A stretch of DNA of 64,000 nucleotides from Streptomyces dangxiongensis. Lineage in GTDB: Bacteria; Actinomycetota; Actinomycetes; Streptomycetales; Streptomycetaceae. Shown one piece after another: positions 26,447-35,131 of this stretch. Under the pieces are notes generated by a model, which saw nothing but the letters and a program-made list of their open reading frames with translations, made no database searches and had not been told where the DNA came from. Numbering within the stretch: the stretch's first letter is position 1; every line of letters begins with the position of its first letter. Location: NCBI RefSeq assembly GCF_003675325.1, contig NZ_CP033073.1, forward strand, positions 5,394,001-5,458,000. The letters run 5' to 3'. Both the position numbers and the translations under genes were made by a program.

Positions 26447-27739
26447 ATGGAACGCATCGGGGGATACCTCGTCGAGCGCCGGCTCGGCGAGGGCGGCATG
26501 GGCACGGTCCACCTCGCACGGACGCGCGGCGGACGGGCCGTCGCGCTGAAGGTCGCCAAGCCCGAACTGGCCGCCGACCCGGTCTTCCGCGAGCGGTTCC
26601 GCAGCGAGGTCGAGGCGGCTCGGGCGGTGGGCGGCTTCCACACGGCGCCGGTGGTAGACGCCGACGTCACCGGCGACCCGCTCTGGCTGGCCACCGCCTA
26701 CATCCCCGGGCCCACCCTCGCGGCCCGGCTCGCCGCCGACGGCGCCATGGACGAGCCGCGGCTGCGGGCCCTGGGAGCCGCCCTCGCCGAGGCCCTGGAG
26801 TCCATCCACTCCTGCGGCCTGGTCCACCGCGACCTGAAGCCGGGCAACATCATCATGGCCGACGACGGGCCGCGCGTCCTGGACTTCGGCATCGCCCGGG
26901 CCGTGGAGTCCACCCGCCTCACCGCCACCGGCACCGCCTTCGGCACCCCCGGCTTCCTCGCGCCCGAGCAGGCCCTGGGGCACGACGTGACCGGCGCCGC
27001 CGACGTGTTCGCCCTCGGAGCCGTGCTGGTGGCGGCGGCGGGCGGCACCGCGTGGGGCGAGGGCACCCCGATGGGGCTGATGTACCGCTCGGTGCACGAG
27101 CCGCCGGACCTGTCCGCCGTACCGGCCGCCCTGGCGGACGTCGTGGCCGCCTGTCTGGCCAAGGAGCCCGCGGACCGGCCCACGCCCACCGCGCTGCTGG
27201 ACCTGCTGACCGGCTCCGCCCCGCCGCCGGCCCACCCGCTGACCCCGTACCCACCGACGACGCTCACCCCGCCCCCGCCGCCGCAGGTGCCCACCGCGCC
27301 CCCGCAGATGCCCACCGCGCCCCCGCCGGTGTTCCTCCCGGCGGCGCAGGGGTTCGGCGCGCCCCCGCCGCCCCCGTACCAGCAGCCCGTGCAGGCCGCC
27401 ACGCCCGCGCACCTGCCCGCCGCCGCGCCGCCGGCCCCCTACGGTTTCGGGCCGCCGGTCCCGTACGGCAGCCCGGAGGCCGTCCTCGCCGACGCGCAGG
27501 CCGGCGTGGTCGTCAACGCCGCCGGGGTGCTCCTGGAGATCGCGGGCACCACCGCGGACTTCCCGTGGGACGAGATCGCGCACGTCGAACGCACCTGGCG
27601 CGGCAACCGTCTCACCGTCACCGTCCGGCTGTGGGACGGCGGTGTGTACTCCTGCGAGCTGAACGCCCGCCGCAAGGCCCGGCTGAGCACCTGGGTGACC
27701 CAGCTCGACCCGGTCCTCGGCCGGTACCTGACCCGGTAG
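26447..27739 (+). CDS. Serine/threonine protein kinase (Hanks type) with Pro-rich linker
   Basis: A 430-aa cytoplasmic kinase. The Gly-rich loop is LGEGGMGTVHLAR, the invariant Lys is in VALKVAK, the catalytic loop is HRDLKPGNI, and DFGIARA and APEQ follow. The kinase domain ends near residue 260. A long Pro/Thr/Ala linker follows with a repeated TAPPQMPTAPPP pattern (about 265-335). A C-terminal domain of about 90 residues (AQAGVVVNAAGVLLEI...WDEIAHVERTWRG) resembles a PH-like or immunoglobulin-like beta module. There is no transmembrane helix and there are no PASTA repeats, so it is soluble, not PknB-like. The substrate is unknown. It lies alone before a STAS/anti-sigma pair. Confidence 0.92.
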   Translation: MERIGGYLVERRLGEGGMGTVHLARTRGGRAVALKVAKPELAADPVFRERFRSEVEAARAVGGFHTAPVVDADVTGDPLWLATAYIPGPTLAARLAADGAMDEPRLRALGAALAEALESIHSCGLVHRDLKPGNIIMADDGPRVLDFGIARAVESTRLTATGTAFGTPGFLAPEQALGHDVTGAADVFALGAVLVAAAGGTAWGEGTPMGLMYRSVHEPPDLSAVPAALADVVAACLAKEPADRPTPTALLDLLTGSAPPPAHPLTPYPPTTLTPPPPPQVPTAPPQMPTAPPPVFLPAAQGFGAPPPPPYQQPVQAATPAHLPAAAPPAPYGFGPPVPYGSPEAVLADAQAGVVVNAAGVLLEIAGTTADFPWDEIAHVERTWRGNRLTVTVRLWDGGVYSCELNARRKARLSTWVTQLDPVLGRYLTR

Positions 27740-27778
27740 CCGGCCCACGGCAACCGCCCCGACGCGGGCACGACTTGA

Positions 27779-27798
27779 CCCGTTCAGGCTTGAACGGG
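27779..27798. terminator. Hairpin after the kinase gene
   Basis: CCCGTTCA and TGAACGGG pair perfectly (8 bp) around a 4-nt loop, 40 nt after the kinase stop. It is AT-richer than other hairpins in the window. It is either a terminator or an operator palindrome for the downstream transcript. Confidence 0.5.
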
Positions 27799-27863
27799 CC
27801 ATGTCCTGGGCACGGACCTCCTACCGGCGTCCAGCCGGGGGGTGTCGGCAGGAGGAGGGCGTC

Positions 27864-27965
27864 ATGGACCGTCGGATCCGGGTACGTGTCAGCCGGCGGC
27901 CCGCCGCGCCGCGAGGGCAGGAGATCGACCGCAGGACGCCCTCGGGACGCATCCTGCCGTACTGA
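27864..27965 (+). CDS. Candidate 33-aa basic small protein
   Basis: A short ORF with an ATG at 27864 behind an unusually strong ribosome-binding site (AGGAGGAGGG, ending 4 nt before it). It encodes MDRRIRVRVSRRPAAPRGQE and a further 13 residues ending ILPY. The peptide is strongly basic (nine Arg) with no membrane segment. It occupies an otherwise empty 395-bp interval between the kinase and the STAS gene, and I do not recognise it. It could be a regulatory leader peptide or a real microprotein. The remainder of the interval (27966-28134) shows only a possible CATACT -10 element near 28095. Confidence 0.35.
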   Translation: MDRRIRVRVSRRPAAPRGQEIDRRTPSGRILPY

Positions 27966-28134
27966 ACCGGCCGCCCCCTGGCTCCGGCCGCCCGGCGCGT
28001 TCCCCGCGCGGTTCGCCCCGCCCGGTCCGGGGTGCGGACACGTGCACCGGCCCGTCGTGTCCGGGCCTTCGGCCCCCGGGGCCGGCCGGAGGCGCATACT
28101 GGGCGCTCGTGTATCTGTGCAGCGGGGGGATGGC

Positions 28135-28503
28135 GTGAGCGGAACCGAGCCGGGAAGGCCCCAGCGGGTCGTTGTCGTGCCCACGCCCGCCGTGCCGCGA
28201 CTCGATGTGTACCCGCTGAGCGGGCGGACCGGACTGCGGGCGGCGGGCGAGGTCAGCCTGCCCACGCGGGGCATCTGGGAACGCGCGCTGGAGCGGGCCG
28301 TTCGCGAGGGCGATGACGTGTATCACTTGGAGCTTTCCGCGCTGACCTTCGTCGACGTCGCGGGCGCCGGCGCGCTGGCGGACGCGGCCCGGCGCCGGGG
28401 CGAGCGGCGGCGGCTGGTGCTGGACCGGCCCCCGGCCGTCCTGCCACGCATGCTGGACCTGCTGTGGCCCGGACTCCGGGGGATCGAGGTGTCGGCGTCA
28501 TGA
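28135..28503 (+). CDS. STAS-domain anti-sigma factor antagonist
   Basis: A 122-aa SpoIIAA/RsbV-like protein. The fold elements are LRAAGEVSLPTRGIWERAL, DVYHLELSALTFVDVAGAGAL and VLDRPPAVLPRMLDLL. The usual phosphorylatable Ser/Thr of the D(S/T)xG motif is represented by the DVAGAG stretch, which has no Ser or Thr at that point. It may therefore signal without phosphorylation or be a sensor variant. The GTG start at 28135 follows GGGGGGA. Its last codons overlap the next gene (ATGA), so it is coupled to a protein with an anti-sigma-type ATPase domain, its probable partner. Confidence 0.8.
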   Translation: MSGTEPGRPQRVVVVPTPAVPRLDVYPLSGRTGLRAAGEVSLPTRGIWERALERAVREGDDVYHLELSALTFVDVAGAGALADAARRRGERRRLVLDRPPAVLPRMLDLLWPGLRGIEVSAS

Positions 28504-29465
28504 CCGCAGTCGTCGAGGCCCGGTCCGCCGAGGCCGCCGACCCGTTCGTGCACCCCGCCCTGTTCTACGCCGGCGCACGGGAGTACGTGTCCGGCACCGT
28601 CCCCTTCGTCCGGGCGGCGCTGGCCGCCGGGGAGCCGGTCGCGGTGGCGGTGCCCGGCGAGAACCTGCGCCTCATCCAGGACGAGCTGGGCGCCGACGGC
28701 GACGCCGTACGGTTCCTGGACATGCGGGAGGCCGGCCGCAACCCCGGCCGGATCATCCCCGGCGTGCTGCGGGCCTTCGCCGACGCCCAGCCGCCCGGCC
28801 GGCGGGTCCGCATCATCGGCGAGCCGGTGTGGGCGGGCCGCAGCCCGGCCGAGTACCCGGCCTGCGCCCAGCACGAGGCGCTGATCAACGCCGCGTTCCA
28901 GGGCCGCGAGATCACCATCCTGTGCCCGTACGACACCTCCCGCCTGGACGAGCGGGCGCTCGCCGACGCGCACGCCACCCACCCCGTCCTCATCCCGGCC
29001 GGCTCCGCGGGCGAGCGGGCGAGCGCCGCCTACGACCCGGACGGGGTGGTCGCCCGCTACAACGAGCCGCTGCCACCGGTGCCGGACGGCCCGGACCTGC
29101 TCTCCGTCGGCTTCCACAAGGACGTGCTCTCCGCCGTCCGGCACTCGGCCACCGACCACGGCGCCCGGCTGGGCCTGTCCGGCCTGGCCCTGGAGAACCT
29201 GACGCTGATCACCGCCGAGCTGACCACCAACAGCGTCGTCCACGGCGGCGGCACGGGCGTGCTCACGGTGTGGCCCGACAGCGGGTCCGTGCTGTGCCAG
29301 GTCCGCGACGGGGGCCGCCTCGCCGACCCGCTGGCCGGCCGCCGGCCCGTCGCCCGCGACCAGCGCGGCGGACGCGGTCTGCTGCTGGTCAACCTGGTGG
29401 CGGACCTGGTGCGGGTCCACGCCGGACCCGAGGGGACGACCATCCGGGCCTACCTGGGCCGCTGA
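28500..29465 (+). CDS. MEDS-domain protein with C-terminal HATPase (anti-sigma/sensor kinase)
   Basis: A 321-aa two-domain regulator. The N-terminal 190 residues match the MEDS (methanogen/methylotroph DcmR sensory) type: HPALFYAGAREYVSGTVPFV, MREAGRNPGRIIPGVL and CAQHEALINAAF, with ITILCPYDTSRLD near the end. The C-terminal RsbW-like ATPase has the N-box ITAELTTNSVVHG and the G-box GGRGLLLVNLVADLV. It probably binds and phosphorylates an antagonist or sequesters a sigma factor in response to a small ligand. It is translationally coupled (ATGA) to the STAS gene, and its stop nearly meets mbl from the other strand. Which sigma factor it controls is unknown. Confidence 0.85.
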   Translation: MTAVVEARSAEAADPFVHPALFYAGAREYVSGTVPFVRAALAAGEPVAVAVPGENLRLIQDELGADGDAVRFLDMREAGRNPGRIIPGVLRAFADAQPPGRRVRIIGEPVWAGRSPAEYPACAQHEALINAAFQGREITILCPYDTSRLDERALADAHATHPVLIPAGSAGERASAAYDPDGVVARYNEPLPPVPDGPDLLSVGFHKDVLSAVRHSATDHGARLGLSGLALENLTLITAELTTNSVVHGGGTGVLTVWPDSGSVLCQVRDGGRLADPLAGRRPVARDQRGGRGLLLVNLVADLVRVHAGPEGTTIRAYLGR

Positions 29466-29478
29466 GCCGCCGCCGGCC

Positions 29479-30516
29479 TCAGGCGGCCAGGGGGTTCAGC
29501 ACCAGCGGCTCGATCCGGCCCTCCAGCATGTCGCCCAGGCCCTGCGCCGCGCAGATGTCGGGCCGTTCGGCGATGTGCACCGGCATCCCCGTCGCCTGCC
29601 GCAGCATCTGGTCGAAGCCGGGCAGCCGCGCGGAGCCGCCGACCATGGTGATCCCGCGGTCGGCGAGATCGGCCACCAGGTCGGGCGGGCAGTCGCGCAG
29701 CACCTTGCCGATCCCGTCCAGGACGGCCGTCAGCGGGGTCTGGATCGCGCCGCGCACGGCGGCGGTGTCCACCCGCACACTGCGCGGCAGGCCCGTCACC
29801 ACGTCCCGGCCGTGGATCTCCGCGGACGCCGGCCCCTGCGAGGTGAGCCCGTTGCCCGACAGGGCGAGCTGGAGCGGCCGTACCGACTGGCTGGGCAGCA
29901 TCAGCTCGTGCTCGTGCCGCAGGTGCTGCACGATGGCGTGGTCCACGGCCTCGCCGCCCACCGGGACCCGCTCGGCGGCGACGATGGACCCCATCGACAG
30001 CACCGCGACCTGGGTGGCCGCCGCCCCGCACACCATGATCATGGTGGCCTCGGCCCGTTCCACCGGCAGCCCGCACCCCACGGCCGCCGCGATGAGCGTG
30101 TCCACCAGCTCCACCCGCCTGGCCCCGAGCCCGACCAGCGTCTCGATCGTCGCCCGCTGGGCCAGCGGATCGGCGTCGTGCGGGGTGCAGGCCGCCGCGC
30201 GCAGCCGGGGCTTGCGGCGCAGCGCCCGGCGCGTCCTGTCGCCGAGCAGGTGCCGCAGCATCCGCTGGGCCATCTCGATGTCGACCACGGTGCCCCCGGA
30301 GATGGGCCGCACGACCCGGATGTAGTCCGGGGTCCGTCCCGTCATCTGCTCCGCGAACTCGCCCACCGCGATGAGCGCGCCGGACCGCGTGTTCACGGCC
30401 GCGACCGACGGCTGGTCGACGACCAGGCCGGTGCCCTTCACGTACACGCGGGTACGCGCCGCGCCCAGGTCGACGGCGAAGTGACAGCGGCGCAACTGCT
30501 CCAGGCTGACGGTCAC
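29479..30516 (-). CDS. mbl: MreB-like actin homologue Mbl
   Basis: A 345-aa actin/Hsp70-fold ATPase. The phosphate-1 loop is FAVDLGAARTRVYV, with GLVVDQPSVAAVN, the connecting segment around AAAVGCGLPVERA, phosphate-2 (MIMVCGAAATQVAVLS) and GITMVGGSARLPGFDQML for the adenosine site. In phosphate-2 the usual DIGGGT is replaced by VCGAAAT, so this protein is divergent from canonical MreB. In S. coelicolor, Mbl (SCO2451) acts in aerial hyphae and spore-wall formation; that role is transferred here by similarity and location. The gene is monocistronic, 170 bp upstream of the disrupted SAV_2336-type gene's stop codon. Confidence 0.85.
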   Translation of the reverse strand: MTVSLEQLRRCHFAVDLGAARTRVYVKGTGLVVDQPSVAAVNTRSGALIAVGEFAEQMTGRTPDYIRVVRPISGGTVVDIEMAQRMLRHLLGDRTRRALRRKPRLRAAACTPHDADPLAQRATIETLVGLGARRVELVDTLIAAAVGCGLPVERAEATMIMVCGAAATQVAVLSMGSIVAAERVPVGGEAVDHAIVQHLRHEHELMLPSQSVRPLQLALSGNGLTSQGPASAEIHGRDVVTGLPRSVRVDTAAVRGAIQTPLTAVLDGIGKVLRDCPPDLVADLADRGITMVGGSARLPGFDQMLRQATGMPVHIAERPDICAAQGLGDMLEGRIEPLVLNPLAA

Positions 30517-30686
30517 GGCAGCTCCTCCCGGGTGCGCGGGCCTCGGCGTCCCGCCTGGTCGGCGGGCTCACTGGACATGCTGCGCGGCACCGGGGGCGGG
30601 CGCCTTCCCTGGGCGGCCGGGCGGGGCGCCGCTGAACGGGGGTAATTCCGGGCCGCTGCGGAGTGTCGGCCGGACAGCACCCCCCT

Positions 30687-33600
30687 TCACAGGGAACGGG
30701 CGGCCTCCAGCAGCGGTTCGAGGGACGACACGGTGACCTCGCTGCCCTCCTCGCGCAGCCGCCGGCGCCCCGGCGGCGGTGGGGGGCGTATCCGATGAAG
30801 CGGAGGCCGAGCTGCTGGGCGGCGGTGAGTTCGGCGACCGAGGAGCTGATCAGGACGCCGCCGCGGGCCGGTGTGCCGCGGGCCCGCAGGGCGCGCAGCA
30901 GACAGTCGGGGTGGGGCGTCAGCAGGCCGAGGTCGGCGCGGCGGCCGTGGACGCCCGCGAGCGGCAGCCGGCAGGGCTCCAGGTAACGCTGGACGGCCGG
31001 GGTGCTGACGTCCGTCACCACGCTGACGCGCCGGCCGGAGCGGTGCAGGGCGCGCACCAGCGCGAGGGAGCGGTGCGTCGTGGGCGCGTCGGGGACGGCG
31101 CGCAGTTCCAGGTCGTCCAGGCGTGCCCGCAGCAGGGGACCGAGCCGGTCGTGGGCGAAGGCGCGCAGCAGGTCCAGCGGATGGGTGAACGCCTCGCGGC
31201 CGACGGGTCCGGCGAGGGGCAGTGGCCGGCCCGTCAGCGCGTCCTGCGGATCGCGGTGGTCGGCCACGACGGACAGCAGGTCGAGGACGGCCTCCCGGGC
31301 CCGCTGCGCCGGGAACAGCCGGGCGAGGGGACCGTCGAAGCCGATCAGCACCGTCTGGGCGTCGTCCAGGAGGGCCGACAGCCGGCGGCGCGACGGGACC
31401 GGCGGCTCCGCCTCCGGTGCGGGCGCCCACTCGGGGACCAACTGCACGGTGTACGACACCGCCAGCCCCGGCACCGGCCACGCGTCGACCCCCGCGTTCA
31501 CCGCCCGCTGGGCCGCGCCCGCGCGGCGCAGCGGATGGTGGCGCGTGAGCGGGGCCGCCGCGGCGGTGAGATGCGCCAGCAGGAGCCCGGGGACGCCGGT
31601 GGTCTCGGCGCGGACGAAGGCGATGGGGTCCTCGACGCGCCAGGACAGCTTGACCGCGGCCTTGAACGCGCCCTTCCCGGAACTCGGCAGGGACACCAGG
31701 TGCCGGGCCTCGTGCGGGGTGAGGTCGACCGTGTAGTACGTCTCCGGGCGGGGCGCGCGGGTGCCGTACGGCTGGATCGGGTCGAGCAGGGTCAGCGGGC
31801 CGCCGGGCCGCGTGTGCACGATCGCCGTGCGGCCCGGGGTGGGGACGCCCAGCTCGTGCAGATCGGGCGTGATGAACGGGCCCCGCACCAGGTCGCGTTC
31901 ACCGGGCTCGGGGGACCTCGGGCCCAGCAGGCAGTACCAGGCGGCCGGCGGACTGTCCGGGGCGCTGTCGCGGAAGAGCGGCCGGAACGGCGGGGAGCGC
32001 CGGGCGGCGGAGCTGGCGGCGAAGCCGTCGTACAGCGCGGGCGGTACGACGACCACGATGTCCGCGGCCGCCTCCGGCGGCCGGACGGACGGCTCCCCGA
32101 ACGTCACCCCGAGCCGGGGCGGGTCGGTCAGCCGGCTCAGCGCCTGGGGGAGTTCCCGCAGGACGGCGACGAGGGCGGGCAGCAGATAGGCGTCCGGCTC
32201 GGTGCGTACCAGGTAGCCGTCCGGACGGACGTCCACCGCGTACTGGCGGGGGCCGAGGGAACCGCGGGCCAGGACCTCGTGCACGGCGGCTTCGAGCGTG
32301 ATGCGGGCCTCCGGCCGGCCGCTGAGGTCATCGGCCGAGAACCGGATCCCGGAGCGGCCGACGGGGACCCCGTCCCCGTCCCGGGCCCCGGCGTCGGCGC
32401 TGGGGGTGTGCTCCCGGTGCGGCGTGGCCGCTACCGAGAGCCGGCGCACGCTGTCCTCGCTGACCGTGGCGAACGGGTCGTCCTCCGCCGCCGTGCCCGC
32501 GCCCCGCGCGGCGGGCACCGACGCCCGGAACTCGCCCGGCGCCCGGCCCGCCCGCCGGTCGATGAACTCGCCCACGCGTTCCAGGAGTCCGGCGGTGCTG
32601 TTGCGGGCGGTGCGCGGCAGGCCGAGCAGGAGCAGTTCCCGCACCCCGTCCCGGAAGGCGTAGGCGCCGGGCGGGCCGCCCCGGGACGGTGACGAGCATG
32701 CCGCTCAGGACGATCTCGGCCAGGTGCTGGGGGCGGGGTTCGGGTTCGACGGCGGCCTGGACCAGGCGCATGACCGGCAGGTCGGGGCGCCCCACCGCGA
32801 GATGGCCGGCCAGCCGGAACGCCTCGGGGGGAGGCGGTCGCCCGGAACCGCAGCACCAGTTCCTCGGCGGACAGCGCGCCGACGTCCGTGCGGTCCTCGG
32901 CGTCCGCCGGGAGCGGCCGGCCCAGCTCGGCGACCGCGCCGGGCACCTCCCCGCCGCCCGGCGCCGTGAGCAGCGCCGCCCAGTGCGCCAGCCAGCGCGG
33001 TTCCGGCTCCAGCACGGGGAGGGGCACGGTGTCCACGGCCGGCTCGTGCGCGTGCCGCTCGTACGGGGTGAACATGAGCGTCGCCGAGGGCGCCACGGGG
33101 TGCGGGGCCGACAGGCGGCCGGGCGTGGCGGGAAGCGCCGTGTCCCGCCACAGATGCTCCGGGAGCGGCTGGACGACGGCGAGGGGCGTGCGTCGTGCCC
33201 AGCGGCGCAGGGTGGCGTACCAGCGGGTGCCGGCGGGGCCCTCCCGCCACTGCGGGCCCATGCAGTCGCTGATCAGGAGGGTGACGGTGCGGCCGCCGTC
33301 GCCGGGGGCGTGCGTGTCGGCGCCGCGTACGGTGCCGTCGGCGGCGGCCCGGTACAGGGCGACCGTGCGGAAGGTGCCCGACTGGGCCAGGGCCGTGTGC
33401 AGTTCGCGGATCAGGGGCCGCCAGACCGGCATCGTGGGCCCGGTGTCGTACACCAGGTTCAGGCGCAGCCAGCGCTCCTGGGCGGGGCGCAGCACGGGCA
33501 GCCACCACTCGGGGGCGGCGCCCAGGCGGGCGATGCGGTCGGCGGTCGCCCGCTCGTCCAGCTCGCGGCCGACGGGCGCGTCGACGCGGCGCCCCAGCGG

Positions 33601-34032
33601 GCGCAGCGCGCGCTGGAGCGCGAGGGGGTGGCGCAGCATCGGGGGCGCCGGGGCCAGCAGCGTGGTGCGGGGCCGGCCCGCCGGTGCGGGGGCGGGGAGG
33701 TGGGAGGGCAGGTGCAGGGGGACGCGGGAGGGCGGCCCGGGGGCTCGGGCCGGTGCGGGCGCAGGGTCCCGGTCCGCCGGGCGGGAGGGCCGGGGCGCCG
33801 GCCGGTCCGTGGGCGGCCGGGTGGGCGGCGGCTTCGGGGGCGGTGGTGCCTGCTCCGGGGCCGGCGGCTGCCCGGTGGTCTCGCCGTCCGTGGCGCCGGG
33901 GCTCATGTGTCCGGCCAGCCACAGCAGTTCTGCCAGTTCGAGCGGGGTCGGGCGCACCCCGTGGGCCGCCTCGGCCAGGATGCCGGCCAGGCGGACCACG
34001 GGGTCCGGGGAACCGGCGCGGTCAGAAGACAT
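30687..34032 (-). pseudogene. SAV_2336-type vWA-like plus HAD-like protein, interrupted by three one-base indels
   Basis: A coding region of about 1115 residues spread over frames. Part 1 (34032 to about 32830) begins MSSDRAGSPDPVVRLAGILA and has a Pro-rich linker. A vWA-like domain follows, with LVYDTGPTMPVW in place of the DxSxS metal site. Frame breaks occur at a G-run at 32826-32831 (one extra base), near 32683-32686 (one extra) and at the G-run 30781-30786 (one missing). Between the last two the frame runs GAYAFRDGVRELLLLGLPR through a SAV_2336-type segment to a C-terminal HAD-like domain. The protein would end EEGSEVTVSSLEPLLEAARS. HAD motif I reads VLIGFDGPLARLF, so the nucleophile Asp is Gly. 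It overlaps the MoxR gene by 11 nt. The indels may be assembly errors. Confidence 0.75.
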
Positions 34033-35101
34033 CGGACTGCGCCGCCTGCCCGAGGTACGGCATCAGCCGTTCGGCCAGCCGGTCGAGGGACTCGGTGTCC
34101 AGGTCGGCGGAGCGGGCCAGGTAGATCGCGTTGAGGAGCTGGTCGGTGGCCAGGTCGCCGACGCCCGCCCGGGACAGGAAGCGGTCGATCAGGGTCCGCG
34201 CGTACGCGTCCGGTTCCCCCAGGTGGGCGCGGACGATCTCGGCGAGGTGCCGGTCGTCCGGCTGCCGCAGGTGCAGCGTGACGCAGCGGCGCAGGAAGGC
34301 GGGCGGGAACTCGCGCTCGCCGTTGCTGGTGAGGACGACGAACGGGAAGGCCCGGCAGCGGACCCGGCCGTGCGCCACCGGCACCCGCTCGTCGGCGCCG
34401 TCGGCCAGCACCTCGGCGACGCCGTCCGGTGCGAGGCGGGCGGCGCGCACCAGCTCGGGAATCTCGTACTGGCCCTCCTCCAGCACGTTCAGCAGGTCGT
34501 TGGGCAGGTCGAGGTCGCTCTTGTCGATCTCGTCGATGAGCAGGGCGCGGGGCCGGTCGTAGGGCAGCAGGGCGGTGCCGAGCGGGCCGAGGCGCAGATG
34601 GTCCTCGATGCCCGACCCGCCGGCCGCCCCCTCCGCCCGCCCGTCCTGGCCGGCCGGTCCGCCGGGGCCGGTCCGGCCGGTCCGGTCGGTCCGGGTGACC
34701 ACCTGCCGGGCCGAGTACAGCCGCGACAGCGGGTCGTACTGGTACAGGCCGTCGTGCAGCGTGCTGCGGCTGGTGATGTTCCAGCGCAGGACCGGACCGA
34801 GCCGCAGCTCACGGGCGACCGCGTACACGAGGGAGGACTTGCCGGTGCCCGGCGGCCCGGTGACCAGCAGCGGGCGGCGCAGGTACAGGGCCGCGTTGAC
34901 GAGCTGGACCGTCTGCTCCGTGGCCTGGTACGTCTCGGCGCGGTGCATGCGGTCGGGTGAGACGGCGGAGGCCTCGGTGACCGCGTCGGGCGCCCGGAGC
35001 ACCGGCCCGCCGTCGAAGGCCCGCCACGGCGGTGGCGGGGGCAGCTTCCCGATGCCGTCGTGCGGCTCGTTCGTACCGGTATAGACGGGCCACAGGGGCA
35101 T
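34022..35101 (-). CDS. MoxR-family AAA+ ATPase
   Basis: A 359-aa cytoplasmic AAA+ ATPase. Walker A is VTGPPGTGKSSLV, Walker B is ALLIDEIDKSDLDLPN, sensor 1 is FVVLTSNGEREFP, and an Arg finger lies in PAFLRRCVTLHL. A low-complexity Gly insert (about residues 140-165) separates Walker A from Walker B. MoxR proteins act as chaperone-like partners of vWA proteins. Here the vWA-like gene follows directly with an 11-nt overlap, and a trypsin-like protease gene precedes by 30 nt. This MoxR, vWA and protease order fits predicted conflict or quality-control cassettes. Confidence 0.92.
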   Translation of the reverse strand: MPLWPVYTGTNEPHDGIGKLPPPPPWRAFDGGPVLRAPDAVTEASAVSPDRMHRAETYQATEQTVQLVNAALYLRRPLLVTGPPGTGKSSLVYAVARELRLGPVLRWNITSRSTLHDGLYQYDPLSRLYSARQVVTRTDRTGRTGPGGPAGQDGRAEGAAGGSGIEDHLRLGPLGTALLPYDRPRALLIDEIDKSDLDLPNDLLNVLEEGQYEIPELVRAARLAPDGVAEVLADGADERVPVAHGRVRCRAFPFVVLTSNGEREFPPAFLRRCVTLHLRQPDDRHLAEIVRAHLGEPDAYARTLIDRFLSRAGVGDLATDQLLNAIYLARSADLDTESLDRLAERLMPYLGQAAQSDVF

Positions 35102-35131
35102 TTGCTCTTCTTCTCCGTGGGGGGCGGTCGG

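Noticed and set aside
27842..28138. A 98-codon ORF in the kinase/STAS gap.
   Set aside because: It has no ribosome-binding site as good as that of the 27864 ORF, its composition is low-complexity, and it ends inside the STAS start region.
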